64,000 bases of DNA from CAYMAI01 sp964388445 (GTDB lineage Bacteria > 4484-113 > JAGGVC01): positions 190,963 to 254,962 of the forward strand of contig CAYMAI010000005.1 in assembly GCA_964388445.1 (NCBI GenBank), in the 5' to 3' direction. The notes under the pieces were generated by a model. The model did not search any database, was not told where the DNA came from, and saw only the letters and a list, made by a program, of their open reading frames with translations. Shown here piece by piece: positions 45,181-54,206 of the stretch; the stretch's first letter is position 1; each line of letters opens with the position of its first letter. The position numbers were made by a program, and so were the translations under genes.

Positions 45181-45823
45181 TTCAAACCTCCGAATCGGCG
45201 TGGTACGCCGGTAGAAACAACTCAAAACCCTGCAGAGCAGGTGTATTTCAAATACGATAGTGATTTTATTCACACAAATGCGGCAAGTCAAATCAATAGC
45301 CGCGATTAACGCAAAAAGTTTTTGCAAAATACGTTTTTCCTAAAATCATATCAACCGGAAGTGACTTCATTCACAAATCAGCGCTCACCGGGTTAATCAA
45401 TTGTCATTTTAAATATGCCTGTTATTGCATATTTCACCATGAGATTTGGAATGCCGCTTTGCACAAGCCCTGGGCGATTTCCGGACTCACGGTCTTCTCC
45501 GAACCTTTTGTTCATCGGAAGCGTCCGAAGGCGAATGAATCGGGTCGCGTGCCGCAAACATTCAATTGCACTCGGGAATTACTAATCCTACTTGAAAGAT
45601 TGGATTTATGCAGCGGCATATTAAATCCGCGTCAATTATGCGCGCCTGAATTTTGTGAATCGGCAGGTTGATTATGCGCAAAAAATCACAAACCAAATAT
45701 TTATTTCAAATTCGAACGCCGGGAATGCCCGATAGCGCGACGACCAGCCGGTCATAGATTCGCGCAAAATTAATACCAAAATGGAATGATTTGCAGAAAT
45801 CCGGCGCGTTTATTGCGCGTAAA
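45181..45823. other. Intergenic stretch between two lipoprotein genes
   Basis: About 640 nt with no convincing gene on either strand. It is AT-richer than surroundings and holds stop codons in all frames at short intervals. Promoter boxes for the cytochrome gene should lie at the low end, but none stands out. Confidence 0.5.
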
Positions 45824-45841
45824 TTGGGCGCAAGCGCCCAA
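45824..45841 (-). terminator. Hairpin downstream of the small lipoprotein
   Basis: TTGGGCG and CGCCCAA pair perfectly around CAAG. On the minus strand it is followed by TTTACGCGC rather than a real T-run, so it may be a weak terminator or mRNA-stabilising hairpin after the 45875-46033 gene. Confidence 0.45.
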
Positions 45842-45874
45842 TAACATTAGTGTAATGACTGGAAATTGCGGCGC

Positions 45875-46033
45875 TTACTGACCGCCGCCGCCCCCACTTC
45901 CGTGACCGCCGCCGATGTCGTCCGAGCTATACGGCGGCTGCGGCCGGTTCAGCGTGGTCGAATCGTTGCACCCGAAAACCGAAATCGAAACTGCAAGCAG
46001 AATCGCGAAGAAAACCCATCCGAAAACCTTCAT
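45875..46033 (-). CDS. Very small lipoprotein, relative of the cytochrome N-terminus
   Basis: 52 residues. A signal peptide ending SVFGC and then NDSTTLNRPQPPY, followed by a glycine tail with GGGHGSGGGGGQ. The cytochrome lipoprotein begins its mature part NNSTTDVRPGTPYP; both genes also share the leader AGAGGTTTGAA or GGAGGTTTGAA just before their start. So it looks like a duplicated 5' end (leader, signal and anchor) without the body. Start ATG 46033. It may be a true small lipoprotein or a truncated copy. Confidence 0.65.
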   Translation of the reverse strand: MKVFGWVFFAILLAVSISVFGCNDSTTLNRPQPPYSSDDIGGGHGSGGGGGQ

Positions 46034-46150
46034 TTCAAACCTCTGAATACAAATATGGAAGCTCCGGCAATGCGCCAAGAGCCTCTTTGGCGATTTGAAA
46101 ATAGTCCGGCAAAGTTAATAAAAGGCAAAGAAAACTATAAGAATCCGGAT

Positions 46151-46675
46151 TTATTCGAAAGTTATGAGCACTTGGTCCAGGGCGACGGTGTCGCCTTTCG
46201 CCACTTTGATTTCCTTCACGTTTCCGTCCACGGTGGATGCGATTTCGTTTTCCATCTTCATCGCTTCGAGTATCGCGACAACTTGGCCAAGCTCTACACG
46301 CTCGCCCGGCTGTACGAGGATTTCGAGTATTTTGCCGGGCATCGGCGATTGGATTTCGAGCTTCACGCTATGCGCTTCTTTGGACTTGTACTTTTCCAGC
46401 ACCTGCTCCAATTCTTCCTGCTGCGGCGTCATGACTTCCACAGGGAAGACGTTTGCGCTTGTCGCGATTTCCTTTATCCGTCCCTTTTCCCGGTGGATTT
46501 CGAAGAATCTAACGCGATTGTCGATCGCGACCGTTACGCTGTCTTGCTTTACTTCGATAAGCTCGACCTGAATTTTCCTGTCGCCGAGATCGAAGTAGAA
46601 GAGCTGTTCGTTCGTAAGGTCGGAATGCAGTTTGAACTTGAACGACTTTCCGCCGATTTTGGATACGATATGCAT
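46151..46675 (-). CDS. Biotin carboxyl carrier subunit of an acyl-CoA carboxylase
   Basis: 174 residues. The C-terminal biotinyl domain has EAMKMEN with the biotinylated lysine and the surrounding IQSPMPGKILEILVQPGERV. An N-terminal half of about 100 residues links to the carboxylase. It carries carboxybiotin between the biotin carboxylase encoded just upstream (gap 3 nt) and the carboxyltransferase two genes upstream. Part of the propionyl-CoA carboxylase operon. Confidence 0.9.
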   Translation of the reverse strand: MHIVSKIGGKSFKFKLHSDLTNEQLFYFDLGDRKIQVELIEVKQDSVTVAIDNRVRFFEIHREKGRIKEIATSANVFPVEVMTPQQEELEQVLEKYKSKEAHSVKLEIQSPMPGKILEILVQPGERVELGQVVAILEAMKMENEIASTVDGNVKEIKVAKGDTVALDQVLITFE

Positions 46676-46678
46676 CGC

Positions 46679-48223
46679 TTAAAGCTCCCTGAAATTCGTT
46701 CTGTCACGCCTGTTTGCCGCTTCCCAAGGCGACAGCCCGCCGTCCTCGCCGGCTGCCGCGGCAAGAATCCTGCTTTTCGCCATGTAATAGCCCAGCGCAG
46801 CCCCGACAGCGGCGTCTTTGACGCTCTCATCGCCTATAAGCTTTGTCGCCTCCGCCGAATCGCCGCTGAAGTTTCTTTCCACGAATCCGGTGTCGTGTTT
46901 CCCGTCCACGAATTCCTTATGCGAAAAAACGAACTGGTGGAAGGGAATGGTTGTTTTTACGCCAGTAATAACGAATTCGTCGAGCGCCCGCTTCATTCTT
47001 TCGATTGCGTCCAACCTGTCCGTGCCGGTGGCGATAAGCTTCGCAACCATCGAATCGTATTCGACGGGTATCGAATATCCCTCGTACGTACCGGCGTCCA
47101 ACCTGACGCCCCGGCCAAGCGGGGGGATGTAGCGGTTTATGTTTCCGAGCGCGGGCAGAAATTGGCGGAACGGATCTTCCGCGTTGATTCTGACTTCGAA
47201 GCTGTGGCCGCGGATTTCGACATCTCCTTGCCCGAAAGAAAGCTTCTCGCCCATGGCGACGAGAATCTGCTGTTTTACAAGGTCTATTCCGGTGATTTCT
47301 TCGGTGACGGGATGTTCCACCTGAAGCCGGGTATTCATCTCCATGAAGTAGTACCGGCCCTTCGAATCGAGCAAAAACTCCACCGTTCCGGCGTTTGAGT
47401 AATTCGCCGCACGCGCTGCCTCGCAAGCCATTTTACCGATTTCTTCGCGCAGCGCGGGCGTGAGAGCGGGGCTCGGCGCTTCTTCGATTAGCTTTTGGTG
47501 GCGTCTTTGCACGCTGCAATCGCGTTCGCCTAGGTGAACTACGTTTCCGTGTTCGTCCGCCAGAATTTGAAATTCGATGTGCTTCGGATGGTCGACGTAT
47601 CTTTCGATGAATACTTCGTCGGAGCCGAACGCGCCCATCGCTTCGTTCTGGCAAGACCTAAACGCTTTTTCGAAATCCGCTTCGTTCGAAACCACACGCA
47701 TTCCGCGCCCGCCGCCGCCCGCCGCCGCCTTCAAAATGACCGGCAGCCCGATTTCGGCGATCACCGCCATAGCTTCTTCGGTCGATGTCACCGCGCCCTT
47801 GCTGCCCGGAACGGTCGGAAGCCCGCAGGAAGACATAACCTCTTTCGCTACGAGCTTATTGCCCATATCCTGAATTGCCTGCGGAGACGGGCCGACGAAT
47901 TTGATGCCGGCTTCCCCGCACGCTGCGGAAAAACCTGCGTTTTCCGAAAGGAAACCGTAGCCCGGATGCACTGCATCGCACTTCAGCTCGCGAGCGATGT
48001 CGATTAGCCTGCCGGACTGCAAGTAAGTTTCCGCCGAAGTTCTGCCTTGCAAATGCACGGCATAGTCGGAATGCACGATGTGCAAGGCATTCTTGTCCGC
48101 CGTGCTGTAAACGGCGACGGACTCGATTCCCATTTCCTTGCACGTACGGATTATGCGAAGGGCGATCTCGCCTCGGTTCGCAACCAGAATCCGCTTTATT
48201 TTTCGTTTCTTGGCCATATTCAT
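46679..48223 (-). CDS. Biotin carboxylase subunit of acyl-CoA (propionyl-CoA) carboxylase
   Basis: 514 residues. ILVANRGEIALRIIRTCKEMG, HPGYGFLSENAGFS and the ATP-grasp glycine loop AAAGGGGRGMRVV are diagnostic; LQVEHPVTEEITGIDLV follows. Carboxylates the carrier protein using ATP and bicarbonate. The start overlaps the previous stop (ATGA at 48220-48223), implying coupled translation. In context with a methylmalonyl-CoA epimerase the acyl substrate is probably propionyl-CoA, but acetyl-CoA remains possible. Confidence 0.93.
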   Translation of the reverse strand: MNMAKKRKIKRILVANRGEIALRIIRTCKEMGIESVAVYSTADKNALHIVHSDYAVHLQGRTSAETYLQSGRLIDIARELKCDAVHPGYGFLSENAGFSAACGEAGIKFVGPSPQAIQDMGNKLVAKEVMSSCGLPTVPGSKGAVTSTEEAMAVIAEIGLPVILKAAAGGGGRGMRVVSNEADFEKAFRSCQNEAMGAFGSDEVFIERYVDHPKHIEFQILADEHGNVVHLGERDCSVQRRHQKLIEEAPSPALTPALREEIGKMACEAARAANYSNAGTVEFLLDSKGRYYFMEMNTRLQVEHPVTEEITGIDLVKQQILVAMGEKLSFGQGDVEIRGHSFEVRINAEDPFRQFLPALGNINRYIPPLGRGVRLDAGTYEGYSIPVEYDSMVAKLIATGTDRLDAIERMKRALDEFVITGVKTTIPFHQFVFSHKEFVDGKHDTGFVERNFSGDSAEATKLIGDESVKDAAVGAALGYYMAKSRILAAAAGEDGGLSPWEAANRRDRTNFREL

Positions 48224-48912
48224 ACTCTCTTGCCGGTGAAAGACACCATCAGCGCGTACAACTTCCTAACGGCATCCGCGAGAACGCCGGCCGTCAAGGT
48301 GCCGAGCGAGGCGGCTTCGTCCACCGAATAGAACTTGCCGATTGTAATGTAATGTTTCGTCGTTTCGTACTTTCCGGAAGATATTTTCAGAAACCTCACA
48401 AGCGAATCCGCGGAATCGAGCGCGGTCGTCGTTTCCGGCAATCCGCGCAAGCGAAGCGACATTGCGCCGCCTAAAAACGCCAGAGATAAATAATCCGACG
48501 CGAGCAAGAAACGCCTAAACAAATCCTTCTCGCCATCCAGTCTTCTTCCGTCGCCGAATTCGAGAACAGCCTGAAGGCCTTCCTCTTCGCCGCGGAAATT
48601 GCCTTTGCCCATTAAAAACACGCTCGCGGAAATTTTGCCGGACAGCGGGCTCAAACTAGCATCGGACAGCTTGCTTCCCGACTGATAAAACCCCAGCCAT
48701 CCCGCTTTTCTTATGTCCGAGCCCCGCGAAACCGATGGATGAGCCACTACGCTTGCGCATTCGACGCCCTTGTCTTTGAGCCTGCTGCTTATCGCGAATC
48801 TTAAAAGCGACAACCGCTTGTAAACCGAATTCGCGCCGGTGTTGCTGCCGTTGAGCATGTCGAAGTCCTGCCGCGTGAACGGCGGAAAGTCCGGCTTTTT
48901 CGCCGCTGTCAA
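48220..48912 (-). CDS. Unknown protein inside the acyl-CoA carboxylase operon
   Basis: 230 residues, not recognised. It has a basic N-terminus, a patch with FLMGKGNFRGEEEGLQAVLE and the segment FLASDYLSLAFLGGAMSLRLRG near the middle, and a C-terminal helix. No signal peptide, metal motif or nucleotide-binding motif. It begins with TTG overlapping the upstream stop (TTGA) and ends overlapping the next start (ATGA), so translation is tightly coupled to the carboxyltransferase and biotin carboxylase on each side. That points to a subunit, assembly factor or regulator of the enzyme; this is inference from gene order. Confidence 0.85.
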   Translation of the reverse strand: MTAAKKPDFPPFTRQDFDMLNGSNTGANSVYKRLSLLRFAISSRLKDKGVECASVVAHPSVSRGSDIRKAGWLGFYQSGSKLSDASLSPLSGKISASVFLMGKGNFRGEEEGLQAVLEFGDGRRLDGEKDLFRRFLLASDYLSLAFLGGAMSLRLRGLPETTTALDSADSLVRFLKISSGKYETTKHYITIGKFYSVDEAASLGTLTAGVLADAVRKLYALMVSFTGKRV

Positions 48913-50450
48913 AGCGGAATGTTCCCGTGCTTGCGCTTGGGACGCAAGTCAACTTTGCCGCGCAGCATCTCGAGGGCGGCGATAAGCTTGGGCCTCGTAT
49001 CCCTCGGGTCGATAACGTCGTCGATGTAACCGCGCTCCGCCGCGAGGTAGGGATGCATCAACTCCTCGTTGTATTTGTCTATAAGTTCTTGACGGGTTTT
49101 GTCCGGCTCCTTCGAATCGGCGATTTCACGGCGATGAATAATGTTCACCGCGCCTTGCGCGCCCATAACCGCGATTTCCGCGGTTGGCCACGCGAGGTTG
49201 TAGTCGCTCCTTATATGCTTGCTGCTCATTACGCAATATGCGCCGCCGTAGCTCTTGCGGGTGATGACGAGAATCTTCGGGACGGTGGCTTCGCAGTAGG
49301 CGTACAGAAGCTTGGCGCCGTGACGGATGACGCCGCCCCACTCCTGATTCGTGCCCGGAAGAAAGCCCGGCACGTCTTCGAAAGTGATAATCGGAATATT
49401 GAACGCGTCGCAAAACCGCACGAAGCGAGCGCCCTTGACGCTGGAATTTATGTCCAAGCAGCCGGCGAGTTCCCTCGGCTGATTTGCGACGAGTCCCACG
49501 GTCTGGCCGCCCATCCGCGCGAATCCGACCATTATGTTCGGCGAATATATGGGCATGACCTCGTAAAAGCTGTCTCTGTCAACAACGAGTTCGATAATCC
49601 GTTTCATGTCGTAGGGCTTGTTCGGGTCGTCCGGGATAATAGTCGAAAGCTCTTCCTCGCGCCGGTTCACTTCGTCGCCGCTGTTTATTCTTGGCGGATT
49701 CTCCATGTTGTTCGAAGGCAGATATGTAAGCAGCTTTCGAATCTGATGCATGCAGTCCATTTCGTTCTTCGCCGCGAAGTGCGCGACGCCGGAAGTTTGG
49801 TTATGCGTCAGCGCGCCGCCGAGTTGTTCGAAAGTGACTTCTTCGTTGAGAACGGCTTTGATGACGTCCGGACCGGTAAGAAACATAAAGCTCGTATCGC
49901 GAACCATGTATATGAAGTCCATAAGCGCCGGGCTATAGACCGCGCCGCCCGCGCACGGCCCCATAATCGCCGCGATTTGCGGGACGACGCCGCTCGCCAT
50001 CGTGTTGCGAAGGAAAATGTCGGCATAGCCGCCTAGCGAAACGACGCCTTCTTGAATGCGCGCCCCTCCGGAATCGTTCAAGCCGATTACGGGACAGCCG
50101 ACCTTCGTGGCGAAGTCGAGCATTTTGCAAATTTTCGCCGCGTGCCGTTCGCCGAGCGAGCCGCCCATTACGGTGAAGTCCTGCGCGAATACGCACACTC
50201 TGCGCCCGTTTATCGTGCCGAAACCCGTTACCACTCCGTCGCCGGGAATCTTCGCCGCGGGACTTTGAGTGAACAGGTCCATTTCCTGAAAAGTATTTTC
50301 GTCGAGCAAGATGTCCAGCCGCTCGCGCGCCGTCAGCTTGCCGCGTTCGTGCTGCTTTTGGATAGCTTCGCTGCTCGATGCGTGTATCGCCTTGTCGCGT
50401 TTTACTGCGAGCTCTTTGATTCTCGATTCGGTCGTTCGCTTGACGGCCAC
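48909..50450 (-). CDS. Acyl-CoA carboxyltransferase (propionyl-CoA carboxylase beta / MmdA type)
   Basis: 513 residues. The two crotonase-like halves are evident: GGSLGERHAAKICKMLDFA and CVIGLNDSGGARIQEGV-type in the first, GFLPGTNQEWGGVIRHGAKLL and KSYGGAYCVMSSK in the second. It transfers carboxyl from biotin to the acyl-CoA. Sits directly downstream of methylmalonyl-CoA epimerase (gap 1 nt) and upstream of the unknown coupled gene. Propionyl-CoA is the probable substrate; decarboxylase use would need sodium-pump subunits, not seen here. Confidence 0.93.
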   Translation of the reverse strand: MAVKRTTESRIKELAVKRDKAIHASSSEAIQKQHERGKLTARERLDILLDENTFQEMDLFTQSPAAKIPGDGVVTGFGTINGRRVCVFAQDFTVMGGSLGERHAAKICKMLDFATKVGCPVIGLNDSGGARIQEGVVSLGGYADIFLRNTMASGVVPQIAAIMGPCAGGAVYSPALMDFIYMVRDTSFMFLTGPDVIKAVLNEEVTFEQLGGALTHNQTSGVAHFAAKNEMDCMHQIRKLLTYLPSNNMENPPRINSGDEVNRREEELSTIIPDDPNKPYDMKRIIELVVDRDSFYEVMPIYSPNIMVGFARMGGQTVGLVANQPRELAGCLDINSSVKGARFVRFCDAFNIPIITFEDVPGFLPGTNQEWGGVIRHGAKLLYAYCEATVPKILVITRKSYGGAYCVMSSKHIRSDYNLAWPTAEIAVMGAQGAVNIIHRREIADSKEPDKTRQELIDKYNEELMHPYLAAERGYIDDVIDPRDTRPKLIAALEMLRGKVDLRPKRKHGNIPL

Positions 50451-50451
50451 T

Positions 50452-50850
50452 TCATTTCTCCTTGAATTCGATTAAAACGCCGGACAGCCCTTTTGGATGC
50501 AGAAATGCGATGAGTTCGCCGAGAGATTCTCTCGGGCTGTCGTCGACGACGGGAAATCCCTCGTCCTTTACGCGCTTCCAATCCGCTTCGATGGCGTCCG
50601 TTGCAAAGCATATATGATGAATGCCTTCGCCGCGCTTTTCGATGAACTTGTGAATCGTGCTTTCCTCGTCCCACGGCGACATAAGCTCGACCTTGAGGTT
50701 TACCGCGGGAAGATAAGCCATATCCATCCGCGCGTGCTCGACGCGGTGATATTCGACCGAAGCCTCGTTCACGCGCAAAAGCCGCCGCCACCTATCAACC
50801 GCGGGCGCAAGCTCCCGCACCGCAATACCGATGTGGTCGATTTCGTACAT
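50452..50850 (-). CDS. mce: Methylmalonyl-CoA epimerase
   Basis: 132 residues, VOC (glyoxalase) fold. DHIGIAVREL with the metal histidine, KVELMSP, HHICFATDAIEADWKRV and a final GVLIEF give the usual ligands. Interconverts the (S) and (R) forms of methylmalonyl-CoA, linking propionyl-CoA carboxylase to methylmalonyl-CoA mutase; no mutase is in the window. First gene of the five-gene carboxylase operon. Confidence 0.92.
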   Translation of the reverse strand: MYEIDHIGIAVRELAPAVDRWRRLLRVNEASVEYHRVEHARMDMAYLPAVNLKVELMSPWDEESTIHKFIEKRGEGIHHICFATDAIEADWKRVKDEGFPVVDDSPRESLGELIAFLHPKGLSGVLIEFKEK

Positions 50851-51016
50851 CCTTGCCCCATACCGCCCCGAAACCGGGACGGCTGAAATGTTACCACACG
50901 AAAAGAACCTGGCGAAAATCGCCGCGCGAAAAACCGCAGAAACCGCGAGGAAAAATTTCGAAAAAGTTTATCCGTTCATCGAAGCCGGCCGGTAGCGCAA
51001 AAAAAGGCTTGCAGCG

Positions 51017-51835
51017 TTAAATCAGCTTTGGAAATTCCGGCCTTGAGCGCAGTTGGACTCGGATATCCTCGTAATCATTTTCCGAAGCATATTCATTGTA
51101 AAACTTCTTGACCATAGGATGAAACTGGCCTTCGAGTTCCGAAATAATCCACAAAAGCCCCGAATCCGGCGGATTGCCCTTTTCCATAAATCGAAGGTAA
51201 TTTTTATAAGCCATGCTAACGTACCCATACACCTCTAAATTGGTTAGACTAATCCAAAATCCTCTCGGTTTAATAGGGATTGTTATTTCCCTAAAAAGAA
51301 GGTCAATCGAATTTACAATCCAATGCTCTTCCGGCATGTCTGCAAATGGCGGCATATTGACGTCGGGCTGCGGAAGCATATACCCAGCCAATACGAACAT
51401 GTCGGCAGGATTTTGTCCGAGTTCTTTAATTTCCTTTTGATACTCACCACCCAGCGCGCCGAGCATCAACCAAGCCTCGAACGGAACCGGCTCGTCTTCG
51501 TTAAGTTTTTCGCGCATCGCTCCGTATGCTTGAACCGCAAGCTTGGCCGTTCCGGTTTTTTTGGGCAGCCGGAAATTTTTTCCTTCTTCAATCATACTCT
51601 CATCGAAGTAATCGCAATAGCCCAATTTCGATAGATACTTGATTGCCGTGGTGGACCAATGAGCCGGCGCAACCAGCTTGTCTTTGTCGTAAACGCCGTC
51701 CCAATTCTGTTTCCCGCTGCCTGCCGCTTCAGGCGCAGGGGCGCTTTGCGCCGCGAATGCCTGCGCCGCGAATATTGCTCCGAGAATCAAAGCCGTTGAC
51801 ATAGAAATGGCTGTCTTTAAAAAAATCCCGTTCAA
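51017..51835 (-). CDS. Exported protein with SLH-like segment
   Basis: About 272 residues. A hydrophobic signal (STALILGAIFAAQAFAAQS) precedes a Pro/Ala linker. The C-terminal half contains PFADMPEEHWIVNSIDLLF followed by SLTNLEVYGYVSMAYKNYL, similar in layout to an S-layer-homology repeat (FADMPxxHW...). It probably sits in the periplasm or at the cell surface. I start at TTG 51835 because GAGGTG is 5 nt upstream; an ATG at 51802 and another TTG at 51850 are alternatives. Confidence 0.7.
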   Translation of the reverse strand: MNGIFLKTAISMSTALILGAIFAAQAFAAQSAPAPEAAGSGKQNWDGVYDKDKLVAPAHWSTTAIKYLSKLGYCDYFDESMIEEGKNFRLPKKTGTAKLAVQAYGAMREKLNEDEPVPFEAWLMLGALGGEYQKEIKELGQNPADMFVLAGYMLPQPDVNMPPFADMPEEHWIVNSIDLLFREITIPIKPRGFWISLTNLEVYGYVSMAYKNYLRFMEKGNPPDSGLLWIISELEGQFHPMVKKFYNEYASENDYEDIRVQLRSRPEFPKLI

Positions 51836-51861
51836 TTTCGCACCTCGCAATTCGAGTCAAA

Positions 51862-51932
51862 GCGGGAAACGGGGATCGAACCCGCAACCCTCAGCTTGGG
51901 AAGCTGATGCTCTACCATTGAGCTATTCCCGC
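51862..51932 (-). tRNA. tRNA-Gly, anticodon CCC
   Basis: Reading the minus strand: acceptor GCGGGAA/TTCCCGC, D-arm GCTC/GAGC, anticodon stem TCAGC/GCTGA with loop TTCCCAA (anticodon CCC, reading GGG), T-arm GCGGG TTCGATC CCCGT. No CCA encoded. It lies just upstream of the SLH-like gene and on the same strand. Confidence 0.95.
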
Positions 51933-52054
51933 GCGAGAGCCGATTTTATCCCCGCTCGCGCCGCCCGTCAAGCCGCGATTGCGCCGGCGCCGGACAAAAC
52001 GATAGCCGGCGTGGTAAAAAGAATTGGTTTTCAATCCTGATTATTGGAGGCGTA

Positions 52055-52630
52055 ATGCATTTATCCGGCGAATCGGGATTAACCATCGCGAACGCGCTGC
52101 CGGCTTACCGATGGAACGCCGATTACACGGACAAGGTTATCGGCAAAATTACTCCGGAAATATTCGACTGGCGCCCGCCCAGCCCCGATGGCAGCTGGCA
52201 ATTCGCGCTCGGCGAAATCGCCGCGCATATAGCTGACGTTGCCCACTTATTCTGGGCGGAAATTACCGATAACGAAACCGGACGCACGTTTTTTATGCGC
52301 TCGCCCGGCCCTGCATCGAGAGGCGCATGGTCGCGAAACCGGGAATTCGAATTAAGCGAAGTACTCGCCGAGCTTTCGGAGGCCAGGCAAAAGTGGGAAG
52401 AAATACTGAACTGGCCGATTGATTCGGCATATATTCCGACCCAAGGCACAATAAAAGTTTACAAGAAATTCGAACAGCTCGCGGCGGATGGAAAGTATCC
52501 GGCCGATAAACTGGCATATGGCCCGGAGACTCCGATTTCGATGATTGCAACGCTCATATCCCACGAAGCCTGTCATCGCGGCGCCCTTATCGCATATCTG
52601 CGCGCTTATCATGGCATTTCGCCCGAATGA
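52055..52630 (+). CDS. DinB-superfamily protein
   Basis: 191 residues. TIANALPAYRWNADYTDKVI, then FALGEIAAHIADVAHLFW, then LISHEACHRGALIAYLRAYHG: the three helices with histidines at typical spacing (H near residue 59, and H-x3-H in the last) form a DinB/YfiT-like four-helix bundle that often binds a metal and can act as a thiol S-transferase. Start ATG 52055 is 4 nt after GGAGG. The next gene is a clear duplicate. Confidence 0.88.
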   Translation: MHLSGESGLTIANALPAYRWNADYTDKVIGKITPEIFDWRPPSPDGSWQFALGEIAAHIADVAHLFWAEITDNETGRTFFMRSPGPASRGAWSRNREFELSEVLAELSEARQKWEEILNWPIDSAYIPTQGTIKVYKKFEQLAADGKYPADKLAYGPETPISMIATLISHEACHRGALIAYLRAYHGISPE

Positions 52631-52722
52631 TGTTTTAGTCCGGATTTCGGTTCGTAGGCGAAAAGCCCGTTAATCGCGGGTAATATGCATTGCCCAATTT
52701 TTTCGGTCAAAGGAGTCATTGT

Positions 52723-53310
52723 ATGGAATCGTCATCCGCGCCTTTATTGACAATTGCGAATGCGCTGCCCGCATACCGCTGGAACGTGGATTACACGGAC
52801 AGGGTGGTAAGCAAGATTTCGCAGGACATTTTCGACTGGCGCCCGCCGAGTCCGGACGGCGGCTGGCAGTTCGCTCTCGGCGAAATCGCCGCGCACATTG
52901 CGGACGCGGCATATATGTTTTTGGGACAGCTTACCGGCGAAGAAATCAAAGACGAAGATTATTTTCTGAAGTTCCCGGACAATATGCCGCGCGGCGAATG
53001 GACCCGAAATCGCGAGTTCGGCGCACCGGAAGTCGCAGCGTACCTAAAGGAAGTGCGCGGTAAGTGGGAAGAAGTTCTGACCTGGCCTATCGAAAAGGCG
53101 CACGAGCCAACGGACGGGACAATCAAGGCTTTCGAAACCCACAAAAAACTCGCCGAAGAGGGCAAGTTTCCGAAAGAAGCGCTCGCGAACGGCCCCGCGA
53201 CTCCCGTCAGAGTTCTCGCCACGGTCATATCTCACGAAGCCGGTCATCGCGGCGCGCTAATCGCGTATATGCGGGCGTTTCACGGCGTATCGTTCGAAGA
53301 GTCGCACTAG
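52723..53310 (+). CDS. DinB-superfamily protein, paralog of the preceding gene
   Basis: 195 residues, strongly similar to the previous protein (LTIANALPAYRWNVDYTDR; VISHEAGHRGALIAYMRAF). The conserved histidines are kept. AAGGAG lies 7 nt before ATG 52723, which rules out the longer frame at 52690. Together with two more DinB genes on the other strand it makes a four-member cluster. Confidence 0.88.
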   Translation: MESSSAPLLTIANALPAYRWNVDYTDRVVSKISQDIFDWRPPSPDGGWQFALGEIAAHIADAAYMFLGQLTGEEIKDEDYFLKFPDNMPRGEWTRNREFGAPEVAAYLKEVRGKWEEVLTWPIEKAHEPTDGTIKAFETHKKLAEEGKFPKEALANGPATPVRVLATVISHEAGHRGALIAYMRAFHGVSFEESH

Positions 53311-53359
53311 CCCGAAGGCAACCTAACCCCGCATCGGCGTCGAAACAGACTGCGGCTTC

Positions 53360-53587
53360 TTAAACGGACACCGACAGAGTTTCGGTGCCCACGAGCCTGC
53401 CGATTTGCACATCTTCGCCGCGCGCGCGCATTTCTCCGATAAGCGATTGAACGATTTCTTCGAGGTTCAGCCTGAGTTCCTCGATTGTCGAACCTTGGGT
53501 GTATGCGCCGGGAATCTGCGGGACGCTTCCAACGTACATGCCGCTATCCTCGTCGATTTCGATAACCGCGACCACTTGTATTTTCAA
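53360..53587 (-). CDS. HicB-like protein without a HicA partner
   Basis: 75 residues: KIQVVAVIEIDEDSGMYVGS and PQIPGAYTQGSTIEELRLNL are the HicB fold. Start TTG 53587 is placed 5 nt after GGAGGA; a longer frame to 53638 is unlikely. No HicA toxin lies on either side, so it is an orphan antitoxin-like protein or a remnant. Confidence 0.75.
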   Translation of the reverse strand: MKIQVVAVIEIDEDSGMYVGSVPQIPGAYTQGSTIEELRLNLEEIVQSLIGEMRARGEDVQIGRLVGTETLSVSV

Positions 53588-53710
53588 GGATTTCCTCCAT
53601 ACAGCCGCGAAGTTATACCCAAAATGGAAGCGGCTCAAAGCGGAGGGAATCGCATAGCGAATTTGACTTTAAAACTTGCGTCAAACGGCAATGAGTCTCG
53701 AATCCAATAG

Positions 53711-54183
53711 CTATCCGTCCAGCCATCGCTCGTAACGCGCGGCTTTGACCGGGTCGCCGAATTCGAGAGCCGCGCGTTTCATTTCGCGGGCGTGTGTGCG
53801 CGCGCCTCGTCAGTTTTGCCTTGCGCGAGAAGCTCTTTCAGCCGCGGGTCGTCCGGCACCGGCGCGCTGCCTGTCCGCCTGCCGGCGATTTCCGAAAACC
53901 GCCCGTAGTTGTGCGAAATTTCGTCCGGTTCCTGCTCATATGAATGAGTCCGGCCCCGCATGAAAATCATTTTTAGCCCGAAAATTGCGATCCAAAATCC
54001 CGTCCACTACCAGCCGATGAAAAGAAATGCCGCAAGCGAAAGGATGAAAAAGAAAAACGACCGCCCCGATATCGCCCCGAAACCGCCCATGTCGTCGCGG
54101 GAAACCGCGCCGCCGGTGAAAGTGGCTTCCATTGCGCCGGCTCCGATCAACCCCGCGAGAAAAGTCATTCCGATATCGATCAA
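53711..54183 (-). pseudogene. Small membrane-protein gene broken by a TAG stop and a frameshift
   Basis: From a TTG at 54183 (GGAGG about 9 nt upstream) the frame encodes a two-helix membrane protein: TFLAGLIGAGAMEATFTGG, then SFFFFILSLAAFLFIGW. A TAG at 54007-54009 follows, but the same frame continues WTGFWIAIFGLKMIFMRGR and EQEPDEISHNYGRFSE. Near 53792-53797 a (GT)3 run breaks the frame; removing two bases gives ARAHAREMKRAALEFGDPVK to a stop at 53711. The continuous coding-like sequence suggests a recently broken gene. Confidence 0.5.
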
Positions 54184-54206
54184 CTTGCCATGCCTCCGCA
54201 ATGGCG

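Noticed and set aside
45866..47398. 510-codon plus-strand frame opposite biotin carboxylase and carrier
   Set aside because: Antisense shadow of two confidently identified genes; no motif.
48927..50036. 369-codon plus-strand frame opposite the carboxyltransferase
   Set aside because: Antisense shadow, lacks a ribosome site or family motif.
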